A program made the position numbers and the translations under genes. From positions 5,760,501 through 5,824,500 of the forward strand of contig NC_091002.1 of assembly GCF_041146395.1 (NCBI RefSeq): a stretch of 64,000 nt of DNA. The letters run 5' to 3'. Shown piece after piece: positions 22,291 through 33,639 of this stretch; positions within the stretch are counted from its first letter, which is position 1; each line of letters starts with the position of its first letter. The DNA is from Eulemur rufifrons (lineage: Eukaryota > Chordata > Mammalia > Primates > Lemuridae). Under the pieces are notes generated by a model that had not been told where the DNA came from, did not search any database, and saw nothing but the letters and a program-made list of their open reading frames with translations.

Positions 22291-22984
22291 GGTGAGTTTG
22301 GGCTGGTGTCTCCGGGCATCACTTACAGATGCTGCCTGCACTGGGGTCTGCCAGGTAGAAGGTGTCACCTTGAACTTTCCCAGGTGCTCAGAAGTATTCA
22401 GGGAAAGATGGGTTACCCCTCTGTGCCAGGGGACTGATCCATCTGCCAGGAGCGCGGAGTGCCTGGAGGTGGCACTGGCATTTGCTCCACCTTTGCTGAG
22501 ACCACAAACAGAGCCAGATTTGGGGGATTGGAGAAGCCCCTAATGACACCTTGAGTTTGGGCCCCCTCCCCCAGCCCTGAGGCCACACCTTTGAAACATC
22601 TGGGGGCCAGGACAGCCACAGAGACCCCCAAGAGGACCTGCCAGAGGAGCAGCCCAAGGCCCTTCCACCCCTCTCCTCTATGTGGGTGCCCCCCCAAAGC
22701 CACAGGCTCCCCAAGGAAGATGCACAGCTGCGGAGGCAGATGCAGCCGTCCACACATGCAGACCAGAAGGGCTGGGCAGCGTGGCATCAGACCCGGGTGG
22801 CCTGAACACAGGCTACAGTGACATCACCCACACAGCACCCCCTTGCTTGTGGGGACAGACCCCAGCATATCGTTTCGGGCCAAGGGGGCAGTGGTGATGT
22901 GGGCAGCAGAGCTGCTCCCCTGAGCAGCAGGGCCCTGGCAGGGATGGGGTTAAGAGCATGGCGCCTCCCAGGCCTCCCTCCCCA
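22291..22984. other. GC-rich unique sequence, nothing recognised
   Basis: No exon, RNA or repeat is recognised between the minisatellite and the 22985 island. Confidence 0.5.
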
Positions 22985-23165
22985 TTCCCTTTGAAATGGC
23001 TCCCTGGTTCCAGAATGACTCTGGCTTCCCTCTTAATCTGTATTTTACGAGTGAGAAGCTTTGCATTATGCAAATCGTTAGATAGGAACAGGTGACATTT
23101 CAGCAAAGAACATGAGCAGCGGTGGCCGGCCAGGCGGGCTGCTGATTTAGACATTAGTATTTGTC
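22985..23165. promoter_or_regulatory. Candidate regulatory element with POU-type palindrome
   Basis: The unique island contains TTTGCATTATGCAAA at 23060-23074. This is two octamer-like ATGCAAA half-sites facing each other around one T. Nearby are 'cttaatctgtatttta', an E-box CAGGTG at 23089-23094 and 'gacattagtatttgtc'. The arrangement fits binding of a POU-domain dimer. Function is inferred from the motif alone. Confidence 0.45.
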
Positions 23166-23284
23166 ACCAGGGCGGCGGGGCGGAGGGGGACTCGGCCACG
23201 GAGGGCTCCTCACACCTTAAGGTGGAAGTCTCACGGCTGGGCTAGGGTCCTGCCCACGCACCCTACAGACGGCCAAGTGACAAG

Positions 23285-23445
23285 GCTTCCCACCATGTGC
23301 CAGGCTCTGCCCACTCTCAGCAGCACCTCCGGGAGCCCACAGCGCCCATGGCAGGGCCAGCACAGCCCCATTTCACAGATGAGGAAGCCAAGGCACAGCA
23401 AGGTGACAGCTGGCCTGGGGTCTCTGGCTGGTGAATGCAGCAGGA
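23285..23445 (+). mobile_element. MIR SINE
   Basis: 'ccatgtgccaggctctgccc' near 23292 and 'ccatttcacagatgaggaagccaaggcac' near 23368 (in part) are the two best-preserved MIR segments, in the right order and spacing. Confidence 0.75.
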
Positions 23446-26400
23446 CCCAGCCAGCCAGGGTCGCCCCAGCCTGTCTCCCGAGGGCCCACTCCCCAGGGCT
23501 GCACAGCCCATTCTGTGGACCCTTCCCCAGCAGAGCCCCCTCGGAGCCCCGCCCCCGCCCCCACATGGGCACGCCCCATCCCGCTCTGTGTCACCTCCCA
23601 TCACAGGCGCGTGTGGTGGCCATCCATCATCCCACTGTCAGATGCACCCACCGTCCATTTCCCGGGAAGTTGTTTGAGTGAAAATGGACGAGCAGAGAAG
23701 TGAGCGGCCGCCACACTTCTGGAGCCCTGCCGAGCCTTCAATGTTCTAGCTGCCTGACGACTCGCTGCTCTCTCCTCTGCGCTCTGAGCACCGAGCTCCC
23801 ACAGGGATTAGAGACAGAGCCACCAATCCCCGTGGCTGCTGTGCCTGAGCCCTGCAGGGCCTTCAGAGACCCGGCAGGCGGTGGTAGCCACCAGGACAGA
23901 CTCTCTCCAGGAGACCCATGGCAGGGCTGTGGCTGGGCTGGGCATCCAGAGCAGTCACTGAGCAGAACTCGCGGCACAGGCCCAGCAGAGCAGATGGCCT
24001 GCTGAGGTCTCTGGTGAGCTGAGCTGAGGCCCCGGGAGGCAGAGGCTCTGGGGCAGCCTGTGGCATGTGTCCTGGGCAGCCTGCAGGCCTCTGGCCAGGG
24101 CCCAGCCCCCTGCCCTGGCGTGCCTTGCCTCGGGCGCCTGGCTCTGCGCTGCAGGACCAGGACCATGCTGGCCCAGGCTCTCCACTCTGCCCTGCAGTCT
24201 GTGCGGCCCTCCCAGGTGCTCAGAGGATCTCAGGTGGAGGAGCCCGGGGCGGGCCCCAGATCCCCCATATCTTCAGGCAGTGTCACCCAATGCTCCTGCT
24301 GCTGTGAAACAATTGGAGTCATGGCCTAGATGGCCTTGAAGGCCTTCAAGCTCAAACAGCCCCTGGATCCCAGGAGTACAGGACAAAGGGCATGAATGGG
24401 TGCAGGAGGGGCTACGCCCATGAACCAGGGCACAGCCAAGTCAAGACAGATAGCGCTGAGCAGCCCCAGTGCAGGAGGCCCCGCCAGCGCCATCCTTGCG
24501 GCCAGGGAGGAAGGGAGGGGCAACAGGTGGACCCAGACGGGAACTTGTCCTTGGCAAGCCAAGCAGCCCGGAGGGTGAGCCTCGCCCACCCCTGGGGACT
24601 CACAGATGCTCCAGCCCCGAGAAACAGCGCACGGTGTCAGGAACACACTGTCTCTCGGGGAGACTTTGGGGTAGAAGTGAACACACAGGGAACACGCCAT
24701 GGGGAAGGGAGGGGAAGGGCCCAGGACCCAGGGAAAGCCCGACGTGGTTACCTGCCCCAGAGCCCCCGGATCCCAGCTCATCCCCAGCCCTGACCAGGCT
24801 GCTGCTGATGGAAACCCTGGACACACCCAGTTCCAGGGACTTGTCTGGGGGCTCCTGTGTCCCTGACGCCTGCCCAAGGGGTACATGCCAGGGGGCTGGA
24901 GGTTGCTCAGTAGGTGAGAGGGCCAGGAACATGCTCCCGCCTGGCGGGCTCGCCTGGGGCTGCAGCCCTACTGCAGTAGGCTCCAGCCCCAAAGCCTGAC
25001 CCCTGGGGGACTGGCCTCTCTTGTGTGGGCCGTGCTTTACCCATTGGGGCTCTCTAGGTCACAGAACTTTGGGCTCTGGATGTCTGTGGCGGGGTGAGGT
25101 GGGGTTGTCTCCAGGTAGGAAGGGGATGTGAGGTTGCAGAACGCTTCACTCACCATTTGCACCCAGGAGTGTGCAGAACAGCACAGCATAGGGTGGGGGA
25201 GCCCTCTGCAAACACCCCTCAGAGCACGTCACTCAGCCACTCAACAAACACCATAAGCCTGGGCAAGGGCACCAGAGACAACAGGGAAGCAGCCTGCCCA
25301 GGGTGGGCTGGGCACCGGCCATGCAGTCAGGGCCAGCCAGGGCTCTGGCTCAGACCCAGCCCCAACCCTGATTCAGCTCTAACAGTCCCTGTGTGACAGG
25401 CGAGGACAGGGAGGGAAGCTCTGAGACCTGTCCCTGCCCTGACCACTGGGCTCCATGGCTTCCTCCGTACCTGGCTCAGAACCAGCTCAGGGCAGAGGGC
25501 TTGTGCGCCTACCCCTGCCTGCACCAGCAGGGCTCCCCAGGAGTGGCCCAGCCATCTCTCCCCAAGGCCCAGCTCCTCCTGGGTCCCTCTGCATTCCAGG
25601 CCCACAGAGCAAACCTAACAGGCCTGGGAGTGAAATCAGAGCGCTGTCGCTAGGTGCAGAAGGAAGCCAGCAGGCCCAGGAGACAGAAGGGAAGGCAGCG
25701 TGAGAAGGCCGGGGAGGCTGGCGAGGCCACTGGGACCAGACTTGCCCCTAGAGCACCCACACCTGTGGCAGAGGAGGGGCAGGTTGGGGGAAAGGCTGGC
25801 CCACCGTTCGAAGCCCAGGGGAGGAACCCTACATTTGTGCATTTGTCGCGGGCCTGCTCTGCTCAGGGCACTGTAGGCTGGGCCCACGGGGTAAAGGGCA
25901 TGCTGGGGGCAGTGGACGGCAGACTCTGACCCTCGTCCCCAGTTCCCAGGGAGGGGAGCGGATGCTGGCCACCTCACCCAGGATCTTGAGGTCCCTGCAA
26001 TCTTGCCCCGTGGCACAGCAGCCTGGAGTGTCTGCAGCTGAGAGCACAGCCAGGGAGGTAGGCAGGGTTGAGCTTGGGGTTGGGCCACCAGTGTCCACCA
26101 GGGTCCTGCCCTGGTTCCCTCCAGGCTGCCCAGGGAGGATCACCTGTGTTCTCCACCTGCCCAGCCCTGACACCGGCCAGGCTGGTCCCCAGCTAAGCCG
26201 GGTTTGTGGGTAGACCAAGTCCAGAGCAGGGCTCGGACACCACCAGGGTTCCGGCGCTGGCAGAGGCAGGAAGCGCCTTGGAGCTGCTGCCTTGGCCTCT
26301 CTGCCCCGAGCTCACACCCATCCTTGGGGCGGAGGGACATTGTGAGCTGCCCCCTGCACTGATGTCCATGCAGGCTCATCTCCACAGCTGCCGGTGGAGC

Positions 26401-26729
26401 AGGGTTGGGGGGCTTCATCAGCAGGAGATTGCGGGGCGAGGAGGGCAGAGGGGTGCATCGAGTGTGGAGTGGGCCAAGCCCCTTTCCGGGCTGCCTCCTG
26501 CCCTTCTCCAACCAGCGGCTAGGGCAGTAGTCACCTGGGTCTTCCTCACCCTGGAACAGGTGTGCATACAGCTGGTGCTCAGAGAATAGGGACACAGCAT
26601 GGGATTTCATTTTGTTTGCTTTTAAAGCACTCTACTGGCTGAGCCCTGGAAGGCAGTGGGCCCTGCCCCGCTCTGCTGGGGGCTCGCCGTGGGGCCAGGC
26701 GCTCTTACAGGAGACAAGACCCAGCACCC
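23446..26729. other. GC-rich unique sequence, nothing recognised
   Basis: 3.3 kb of anonymous GC-rich DNA. Frames of up to 186 codons occur on both strands without domains. Possible very decayed MIR/L2 pieces (for example near 25230) are too weak to call. Confidence 0.5.
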
Positions 26730-26925
26730 CAGCACCCTGCCCCAAGGTCCCCACACCCTGGGCTCCCACACCCCGGGTCCCCCACCCTGAGGCCCCCACA
26801 CCCCAAGCCCCACACCCTGATCCCCCCACCCTGAGGCCCCCACAATTTGAGGCCCCTGACCCAAACCCCCACACCCTGGACCCCACACGCCTGCAGCCCC
26901 AAGGACCCCCTCAGCTCCTGCAGCA
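26730..26925. repeat. C-rich degenerate minisatellite
   Basis: Words such as CCCCACACCCTG, CCCCACCCTGAGG and CCCACACCCCAAG recur at intervals of about 13-18 bases across 195 bases. The array is strongly strand-asymmetric (C on plus), giving Pro/Thr frames on plus and Gly/Val/Trp frames on minus that are repeat artefacts. Confidence 0.75.
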
Positions 26926-26964
26926 GGGGGCGTCAGTCCAGTCATCTCTTTACAAGGAGCACCC

Positions 26965-27275
26965 TGCAGCTCTGCAGTGACATTTAAGATGAAAAGAAAA
27001 GGGAAATGTTCCCTGCTCTAATAGTGTACATTCAGGTTTGAAATTAGCATTAGAAAAGGAAACACTCCGGCTTATCATTTGGAGGGAGTCGTGTGGAATG
27101 GGCTTCTTCTGTTCCTTTGTCTATTGTCAATAATCACTTACCTTCAGGCCCATAAATGTCATTCTTGGGGTGCTCACAAACAGCCCTGTTCACTTTTTAA
27201 ATTAGCAAGTAGAGGCATTTATGGGTTTCCAGTAAGGGTGCCTAGCTCTTGGGCTCTGATAAGGGGAGCCTGGAG
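26965..27275. promoter_or_regulatory. Strong candidate conserved non-coding element
   Basis: The unique island carries an exact 10-base inverted pair, CCCATAAATG at 27149-27158 and CATTTATGGG at 27215-27224. Both fit posterior HOX/CDX sites. 'ctattgtcaataatc' near 27121 contains a SOX-like core, 'gaaattagcattag' gives homeodomain cores, and 'gataagggg' is GATA-like. No repeat match is recognised. Enhancer role is inferred. Confidence 0.5.
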
Positions 27276-27539
27276 CCTGTGGGAGGTGCCAGCCCCCACC
27301 CCTTGGCCACTTGGTCGTGCTCCTGTGGGGACAGCTGGGAAGCACCCAGCCTGGGTGGAGACAGTCTGCCCAGCCAGAAATCACAGAAAAGACCCAGGTG
27401 CCACTTGATGGGAGTAAGGGTGAAATTCAAAGGGGGAGGGGTCTCCATGCCAGATGGGTGGTCAGAGGACCTGCGAAACCCACTCCGTGCCAGCCAGGGG
27501 TCGCAGTGTCCGGACTTGAAACAGTGTCAGCAAGCCCCT

Positions 27540-28110
27540 GTGGAGGCAGTCCCAGCTCCTCCCTATCCCCAGCTCCTCCCCCATCCCCAGCTCCTCCCTA
27601 TCCCAGCTCCTCCCTCATGCCAGCCCCTCCCTCATCCCCAGCTCCTCTTCTATCCTAGCACCCCTCATCTCCAGCTCCTCTCTCATCCCAGCCTTTCCCT
27701 CATCCCCAGCTCCTCCTCCATCCCAGCTCCTCCCCATCCCAGCCTCACTCTCATCCCCAGCTCCTCCTCCATCCCCAGCTCCTCCCTCATCCCCAGCTCC
27801 TCCCCATCCCCAGCTCCTCCTCCATCCCCAGCTCCTCCCCATCCTAGCTCCTCCCCATCCCCAGCTCCTCCCTCATCCCCAGCTCCTCCCCATCCCTAGC
27901 TCCTCCCCATTCCCAGCTCCTCCTCCATCCCTAGCTCCTCCCCATCCCAGCTCCTCCTCATCCCAGCTCTTCCCTCATCCCAGCTCCTCCCTCATCCCAG
28001 CTCCTCCTTCACCCCAGCTCCTCCCTCATCCCCAGCTCCTCCCTCATCCCCAGCTCCTCTCCATCCCCAGCTCTTCCCTCATCCCAGCTCCTTCTCTGTC
28101 CCCGGCAGCC
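27540..28110. repeat. 17/18-bp minisatellite, unit CCCAGCTCCTCCCTCAT
   Basis: About 33 copies of a 17- to 18-base unit (CCCAGCTCCTCC plus CTCAT, CCAT or TCCAT) fill 570 bases. Copies differ mainly in the last five bases and in the number of C. The pyrimidine-rich plus strand leaves a 216-codon Pro/Ser/Leu frame (27249-27899) that is a by-product. The reverse complement shares GGAGGAGC with the 17-bp array at 21592. Confidence 0.9.
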
Positions 28111-28127
28111 ATAATCCACACCAGAGC

Positions 28128-28350
28128 CAGAGTGAATTTTTTTTCAAATGTTCAATTTGGAATAATTTTAGATTTACAGAAAAGTTAGTGCAAAGATAGT
28201 GTATAGCATTCCCGACCCCCTACCCCACTTGTCCCGGTGTTTCATCTTTGGTACATCTGTCACAACTCAGCACCTGTAACTACACCAGCCCAGACTCGGT
28301 TCTGATTTCCTGCTTTCCCACCAATGGCCTTTTTCTGGTCTGGCCCACAC
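28128..28350 (-). mobile_element. Old L1 3'-end fragment
   Basis: The plus strand has 'ttagatttacagaaaagtt' (28170), then 'gcaaagatagtgtatagcattccc', 'ggtacatctgtcacaactcagc' and 'ccaatggcctttttctgg', a familiar antisense order for the 3' region of old L1s (quoted in parts). Beyond about 28350 the match fades. Confidence 0.7.
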
Positions 28351-30059
28351 TGTCCCGCCTTGGCAGCTTCAGGGAGTGGCGTACGTGTGGGCTCGTCTGG
28401 CGTTTGTTGCAGGATCTGACTGGTGCCCTGCTCATCTCCCACCAGGGACAGGAGCAGCCACCAGCCTCTCTGGTCATGGGCTGCTCTCCCCTGGTGGCCT
28501 GTGGCTGGGGGTCACTAGTGCAGCTGGAGGGTCTGGAGTACTTCCCGGGGCTCTCCTGTGTGCAGGGCCAGCAGAGGGACCCTTCTAAGACAGAGCTGGC
28601 TTCCAGCGACCCCCCACCCCTCACCCCCAGGGCCTGAAGCCAAGGCCATCGTCTTGAAGGGGCCCAGCCACACCCTGTCCCAGCCCCCCTCGGGGCCTTG
28701 TGGACAGGGGCTCCTGAGGGAGGCCTGGGTGGGCTGGGCGGGTGGCCAGCGAGTGATGGCAGGGGAGCCCAAGCCCCAGCACGTGGGCTGCTGGCCGCCC
28801 GCTGTGGACAGCACCTGAGCCCTCTGGCTACAAGGAGGTTTCATCATTTCTACCTCCCTCAGTGTCAACTGGACACAGAGGTTAAAAATGTGCACTGCGG
28901 ACAAGGGACAGGCTGGCTTCACAGAAAGGTGCCCATGGAGGCTCCAAAGCTGGGCCCTGCATTTCTACAGACGCGTGAGAACAGCTGCCCCTGCATGGCG
29001 AAGGGGCCTCATCCACCTGGAGGCTGGCCACCACCTGAGCATCCCTGCCTGCTCAGACCCTGCCAGGGGAAAGGGTGCATTGCATGGGGCATGCCTAGCT
29101 GCGCCTCAGGTCACCCTCGAGAGAGAGTGCAGCCCAGACAGAAACACACGGCCACGGGAGGGGGACACTGCGTGGGCTCAGGCTGGGGCTCAGACACATT
29201 CCGAGACTCCCTGACCTCCCCCACCCCCACACTCTGCCCAGGTGGCAGGCTGGGTGTGCATCTGGCCAGCATGTGGCATCATTCAACCCCGTTCTGAGCT
29301 GGGCAGGGCTTTGACAAGCAGAGATGGCAGGGGGTGCTGGCAGGGGACATGTGGGGCCAAAGGCAATGACAGGAGCAGGCTAGCACCCCAACAGTGGGTG
29401 CCATGAGGAGAGGGGGTGTCTGAGGTATGGCCCGAAGACAGGAGGGCAGAGTGGGAGTGCCGTGGCTGCAGCTGAGTAGTGGCGTGGGGCTGTGTAGCCA
29501 TCCGGTGTCCCCAGGGCACAGAGCAGGGGAGTGCTGGGCACTGCCCCCTGAGTCCCAAGGGCAGCTAGGAGAGCAGGATGGGGCTGGAGATGGGGGCCTG
29601 TGCAGTGTCCCTCCACGTGGACAGGAGGTGGTCTGATGCTGGGGGTCCCACCTGAGTGGGGCCCAGGAGGGAAGGCCTGTGTGGGTCAGTTATCTGTTCC
29701 CACCAGGAAAGGGCCTGGTGTCCCTCGGGTCCTAAATGAACCAATGTCTTCCTTGCCAAGATGCATTAGTAGGAGGTTGGGGACCAAGTGACGTGGCTAC
29801 TGGGACCCAAGGGCAGGCTGGGAGAGCCATGATCTGTGGGTGCCTGGCCCCACAGATGAGGGGCGGGAGGGGAAAGGGCCACCCTGCAACCCCAGGCAGA
29901 TAGGACCTGCCCACCCCACCTGGGCTGCTGAGGCCCCTGCAGCCACCCAGGGGGGAGGTGGCCAGGGCAGGTGCAGACAGCACGCATGGGGTGGAGCCCA
30001 GGGGGCCGGCTGCAGCCTCCCCGCTGGCTGCCCTGGCAGCATCCTGCAGCCTGGCCTAG
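28351..30059. other. GC-rich unique sequence, nothing recognised
   Basis: No gene or repeat family is recognised. Overlapping anonymous frames of up to 199 codons occur on plus. Confidence 0.5.
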
Positions 30060-30690
30060 GCGGCGGTTCCACCTTAAATGGGTTTGATCAGCTCGAGCGC
30101 CGCGAGCGCATGCTAATATTGGCTCCAATAAAGAGCAAATCAGGACCCCAGTCGACTGGTCTTATCGCACAGTCAGAACTGATGGCTGCAGAAGTCATAA
30201 GGATCCCATTTAATCTTGCGCCTATCTATCACGCGCCGTCTTCATCCTCTTTGTGCCGGGGTAATATGTGCTCATTACGGAAGCAAAGCAGATCTGGCAT
30301 GAATAAACGCGGGATGAAGTGCTCACTTGGAATGTGACAGCATGATCAGTGGCGGCAGTAATCGCAGAGAATCGAGGGCTAAATTATTCCATAACCGTGA
30401 TTTGAGGGGACAGCCCGGAGCACCCCACAGCTGCCTGCGGTGTGACGACGTGTCCTGATAAAACATCCTTCCCAATTTACGGGGCCGCGCTTGACTAATC
30501 CGCTGCGGCGCGCACACTGTCTAATCATGCCATCAGCACGCGAGAAGGGGCTCAATTGGGACTCAAATGAAAGGAGATTGGAAAACTACCCTCAATTGAA
30601 ATTACATTTGTAAATGAGGCAGAGTTTTCTGTTCAGAGTGTGAACGTTATGGTAAATCTGCCCGAGAAGTCATTGCAGAGGCAGCGGCAG
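30060..30690. promoter_or_regulatory. Largest candidate conserved non-coding element
   Basis: About 630 bases of unique DNA mix retained CpGs (gagcgccgcgagcgc near 30096; cgcggcgcgcac near 30505) with A/T-rich motif clusters. Visible words include 'gggtttgatcagc' (TCF/LEF-like), 'gctaatattgg', 'ggtaatatgtgctcattacgg', 'gcagtaatcgc', 'gctaaattattcc', 'gactaatccgc' (OTX/bicoid-like TAATCC), 'gtctaatcatg' and two 'ctcaattg' words. Length, CpG retention and absence of repeats make it the best ultraconserved-type enhancer candidate in the window. Conservation itself is not shown. Confidence 0.55.
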
Positions 30691-31494
30691 GTGGGCGGCC
30701 AGGGTGGCCACGGGGGTGGCTGGGACATGGTGGTGCCAGGGGTTGGGGGGGGCATAGGGAAGGGGTCAGAGTCCATGTTCTGGAGAGATGGCTGGAATTA
30801 TGTTGGCCCCTGGGACAGCTCCAGGGGGAGGAAAGGGGACTTGGCAGGAGCCAGAGGAGCCAGCCTGGTCTGCTGCAGATGGGACCCCACCTCCCCACCT
30901 CTAACATGGTGTGCAGGTGGCCCTGGTGGGAAGGGCAGGACAGGAGGACAGACGAGTCAACCTCACCAGCTTCCCCTCTGCCTTCCAGGGATGGCCCAGC
31001 CTCCCTCCCGCTGCACACCTGTTCCTAGCCACCTCCCTCCGGCCATCTGTCCACCTGTCTGTCTGAGTGTCCCTGGTCTCTCCAACTGAGGCTGCTGAGT
31101 TGGTGTGGTGGGGGAGGGGCTCAACCTACCCCAGGGTTGGGTCTGGGGCCGTCCTCAGAGGCATCCCTCTAGGGCATCCTGTGGGGCCCTAGAGGTTCTG
31201 GCTCCCCAGATGGAGGCAGGGGCTGTGGCATGAGGGGGCCGGCTGCCACCAAAGTCGGGAGAGCTGGCCAGCAGGCAGGGCTGAGGCGAGGTCAACGCTG
31301 GGCCCACGGGCCACCCCATGCCAGGGCCTTGTCTCAGGGACAGTCTTGGGGCCCCAGCTGATGGTCCCGGTGCCAGCCCGGCTCTGTGCACCGTGTGGCC
31401 ATGAGGGGCTCCCACCTGTCCCACCTGGCTTCCTTTGCTGCTGGCCAATGTGGCCCCAGCAGCAGGTGAGTGAGGTGCCCCCAGCGCCGCCTCC
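30691..31494. other. GC-rich unique sequence, nothing recognised
   Basis: No gene or repeat is recognised. It separates two of the strongest regulatory-looking islands. Confidence 0.5.
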
Positions 31495-31815
31495 CAGGCC
31501 TTTATGTAAATCAAGCCCTAATTAGCCCATCCGGCGTTTGTGTAGAATATCATTTTTTTAATTACCAGCCCTGGGCAGGTTTGGCTGCTGCAGTGTTGTG
31601 GGGCCAATTACCATAAATCCCCTGGTAACAATTAACAATGCTGGCGAGCCCCGTGTATTTCCAATGTTATAATTATGCGCAGCGCGCTTGTTAATTGGCC
31701 TATCTGACTCCGTACTTTTTATGCCGCTCATCTGCTCATTACCGAGGCCATTTAATTCAATTAGCACCTTAATTAGAGGAACAGCCTTGTCCAATGTCGG
31801 GGCCTTGTCAGGGAG
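31495..31815. promoter_or_regulatory. Homeodomain-site cluster, candidate enhancer
   Basis: Within 320 bases I count at least seven TAAT/AATT homeodomain cores: CTAATTAG 31518-31525, TTTAATTACC near 31557, CCAATTACC near 31605, TTAATTGG 31691-31698, TTTAATTCAATTAG 31751-31764 and CTTAATTAG 31768-31776. AACAATTAACAATG at 31627-31640 carries two SOX-like ACAAT cores in tandem. Several CpGs survive. The DNA is unique and non-coding. A role as an enhancer read by homeodomain and SOX factors is inferred. Confidence 0.55.
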
Positions 31816-32074
31816 CTGGCCTGATGAGCAGAGACAAACGCGGGGCGCCGCGGGACGGGGAGGCAGCCTCGGCTGGCGGTGCTGCCGGGCTGCCCTGGAC
31901 CACAACCGCCCTTGGAGGCACAGGCCCAGAAGGCTGGAGAGTGATTGCTGCCCACCCCCCTGGGCCCCCACCTCACCATGACCTTCAGGCTTCTTGGCAG
32001 GTCTGCCCTCCCAGCAGCCAACACCCCCAGGCCACCCCCAGGCTGGCCACAGCCCCCAGACAGTACACATCCTG

Positions 32075-32215
32075 GCTGGGTTTTGTTTTGTGCCAGTCTA
32101 TTGAAATCGCTATTCTCTGCCTATTAATTCTCCTAATTAGAATTAAATGAAGCATGCTAAATTGCTAGATTAACCAATAATTAAGCAACCACCGCACTAA
32201 AACTGAACACGAGAT
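32075..32215. promoter_or_regulatory. Candidate regulatory island
   Basis: 'cctattaattctcctaattagaattaaatg' (from about 32120, given for its TAATTA core), 'gattaaccaataattaagc' and 'attgaaatcgc' lie in unique A/T-rich DNA 260 bases after the 31495-31815 cluster, with the same motif style. Confidence 0.45.
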
Positions 32216-32714
32216 GTGGCCAGCGGCCCCCTCCGTCTCTAAGTGCCAGTGGTGGCCATGACTGCTGGGCAGGAAGGACCCGGGGACCTTTCACAGAGAC
32301 AGCGGGTGACCAAGCATGAGTGTGAGCTGCATGTGGAGTGGGCACAGGTGAGAGAGTGTCGACCCTGGAAGCCCCGGGTCAAGGGAGGGTAGGAGGTGGG
32401 GGGATCCTCAGGGTGATGTCCCCCACCCTGGCCTGGAGCAGACCTAGCCTGGGACAGTGAAGTTATGGGGGAACAGATGATTGTCCTAAGAACCAGCAGC
32501 CACTCTGCACATCCCAGGTGGGAGTGCCCTACCCCCCAAGCCTGCCCAAGGAGGTCGCAACCCTCCCTCATACCCTGAACCCCCGCCTTGTCCCCCGGGG
32601 ACAAGGAAATGAAGCTCAGAGGAGACAAGAAACATGTCAAAGCCCCTCACCCAGCACCAGGAAGGAAGGAGAAGTCTCCTCTTGACGGTGGGCAAGGGGG
32701 CGCAAGCTCATCCA
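32216..32714. other. Unique sequence, possible MIR trace
   Basis: Nothing firm. 'acaaggaaatgaagctcagagg' near 32602 resembles a MIR middle segment but is too short to call. Confidence 0.4.
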
Positions 32715-32759
32715 ACAGCCCCGTCCCCGCACAGCGCTACGGCAGTCCTCCCTCGCACC

Positions 32760-32895
32760 TGTGTCCCCCTGCCCAGCGCTCCTGCAGCCCCCTGCCCAGC
32801 GCTTCTGCAGCCCCCCGCACCCCGCTGCCCAGCGCTCCTGCAGCCCCCAGCGCCCCGCTGCCCAGCGCTCCTGCAGCCCAGCGCCCCAGCCCGGA
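32760..32895. repeat. GC-rich tandem repeat (CCCAGCGCTCCTGCAGCCC)
   Basis: The word GCCCAGCGCTCCTGCAGCCC recurs with small changes at about 32773, 32797, 32828 and 32859. The spacing is first about 24 bases and then about 31 because of an added CGCCCCGCT-type segment. It gives Pro/Ala/Ser-rich frames in all plus readings. Confidence 0.75.
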
Positions 32896-33179
32896 TCGCG
32901 GTCCCCGCGAGGGTTCCTCACTGGGTCTGCGGGAGCCCCCTGGTGGCCGCCGCCGGGCCCGCCGCAGCACACTGCACCCGGCCCCGGAGGGGCCCCCGCC
33001 CCGCCCCAGCCGCCCCGGAGCCCCCAAGGACCACTTTGCAGCCCGGGGATCAACATGTCCCCGTCGGGAGCCATGCCCCACCCTCCGCTCCCCACCCCCG
33101 CGTGTCCAAACACAGCGGCCTGGCTGGGGGCTTGTGTTACAGCCTCTTAGCCAGCGTTGGGACCTGCAGGTCACGCTGG

Positions 33180-33365
33180 CAAATCTAGGCTCTATTTTGG
33201 CAGGGACTCACCAGCTGTGTGACCATGGCAGATTGCTCACCCTCTCTGTGCCTCTATTTCCACAACTGTGAAAGGGGGTGGGCTACCTCCCAGGCTTGCT
33301 TCGAGGATTAAATATGTTCCCACTCAGAACACCGCGTGGCACGAGGTACAGTCACGCGTGTCCGC
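33180..33365 (-). mobile_element. MIR SINE
   Basis: The plus strand shows the antisense MIR landmarks in order: 'agctgtgtgaccatggcag' near 33213, 'tctctgtgcctctatttccacaactgtgaaaggggg' near 33243 (in part), 'gaggattaaatatgttcc' near 33303 and 'cgtggcacgaggtacagt' at the end. Confidence 0.8.
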
Positions 33366-33639
33366 GGGCGCCTCCTCTCACGGAGACTCGCTGGGAGTGT
33401 GGCGGGTGTGGGGGCAGGAACAGGGTGGGGTGGCCTGGCTCAAAGCCCAGGGAGACCTCGGGGCGGTGGCTGAAGCGTGGCCTCCAGTAGCCAGCCTGGG
33501 CCCCCCAGTGCCGCGGGACTCGCGCATGCGGGTCGGGGGGGACGCCGGGTGCACCTAGTAGATGCAGCTCGGATGGACTTTGGAGGACCCCGTGCATCTC
33601 GCGCACACCTCGTGTTCCCGGCACAGACCCGTGCTCCCC

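Noticed and set aside
26140..26610. Possible coding exons in anonymous GC-rich frames of 150-230 codons across the window
   Set aside because: Such frames occur on both strands at the same places, lack domains and have no consistent splice signals.
27249..27899. 216-codon Pro/Ser-rich plus-strand protein
   Set aside because: More than half is the CCCAGCTCCTCC minisatellite; the upstream part has no recognisable domain.
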